Part shown: positions 5,313 to 5,382 of the stretch, piece after piece
Position numbering within the stretch: the stretch's first letter is position 1
Layout of the letters: every line of letters begins with the position of its first letter
Assembly (NCBI GenBank): GCA_900548765.1
Contig: URLU01000153.1
Location: 1-5,382 of the forward strand
Direction of reading: 5' to 3'
Source of the DNA: an uncultured Lachnobacterium sp.
GTDB lineage: Bacteria; Bacillota; Clostridia; Lachnospirales; Lachnospiraceae
DNA: 5,382 bases
The notes under the pieces: model-generated
What the model was told of the DNA's origin: nothing
Seen by the model: the letters and a program-made list of their open reading frames with translations, nothing else
Databases searched by the model: none
Translations under genes and position numbers: made by a program

Positions 5313-5382
5313 GCAGCCAGACTTTCCGCCAGACACGCTAATCAGTCGGGTAACATACAGTTATTTCACAGAACAAAATATG
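5313..5382. other. Right edge, no gene recognised
   Basis: The last 70 bases contain no supported gene on either strand. A 7-bp direct repeat gccagac recurs 12 bp apart (5316 and 5328). A plus-strand ATG occupies the final three bases but has no ribosome binding site in front of it. Confidence 0.4.

Overview
The window is a stretch of bacterial chromosome in which every gene I can support lies on the minus strand. Moderate-to-low GC, strong GGAGG-type ribosome binding sites, a GH36 glycosidase and the overall protein style suggest a gut Firmicute of the Lachnospiraceae (Agathobacter/Roseburia-like). That placement is inference from style, not from a marker gene.

Layout in transcription order (right to left). 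(1) 5195-3987: a compact three-gene operon. It encodes two very small membrane proteins (40 and 41 aa) followed by a CaCA-family Na+/Ca2+ exchanger that starts with TTG behind a strong ribosome binding site. The operon ends in an intrinsic terminator (3934-3883). Its upstream region carries six copies of an AT-rich heptamer, mostly 14 bp apart. (2) 3878-3537: a gene-free, 342-bp inverted-repeat element with 69-bp arms (59/69 identical), an outer 12-bp exact inverted repeat and nested internal hairpins. It looks like a non-autonomous mobile repeat (MITE-like) or a structured RNA. (3) 3361-1175: a 728-aa GH36 alpha-galactosidase-like enzyme with a candidate promoter upstream and no visible terminator. 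(4) 1041-496: a histidine phosphatase with a good promoter of its own (TTGAAT-N17-TATAAT). (5) 404-1: the N-terminal 134 residues of a protein with a receiver-like fold that lacks the phospho-acceptor aspartate; it runs off the left edge.

The genes do not form one pathway. The GH36 enzyme would release galactose or a related sugar from alpha-linked oligosaccharides, but no sugar transporter or sugar regulator is in view. The phosphatase and the pseudo-receiver protein probably share a transcript. The exchanger operon is a separate unit. The items most worth following are the structured inverted-repeat element and the two small membrane proteins tied to the exchanger.
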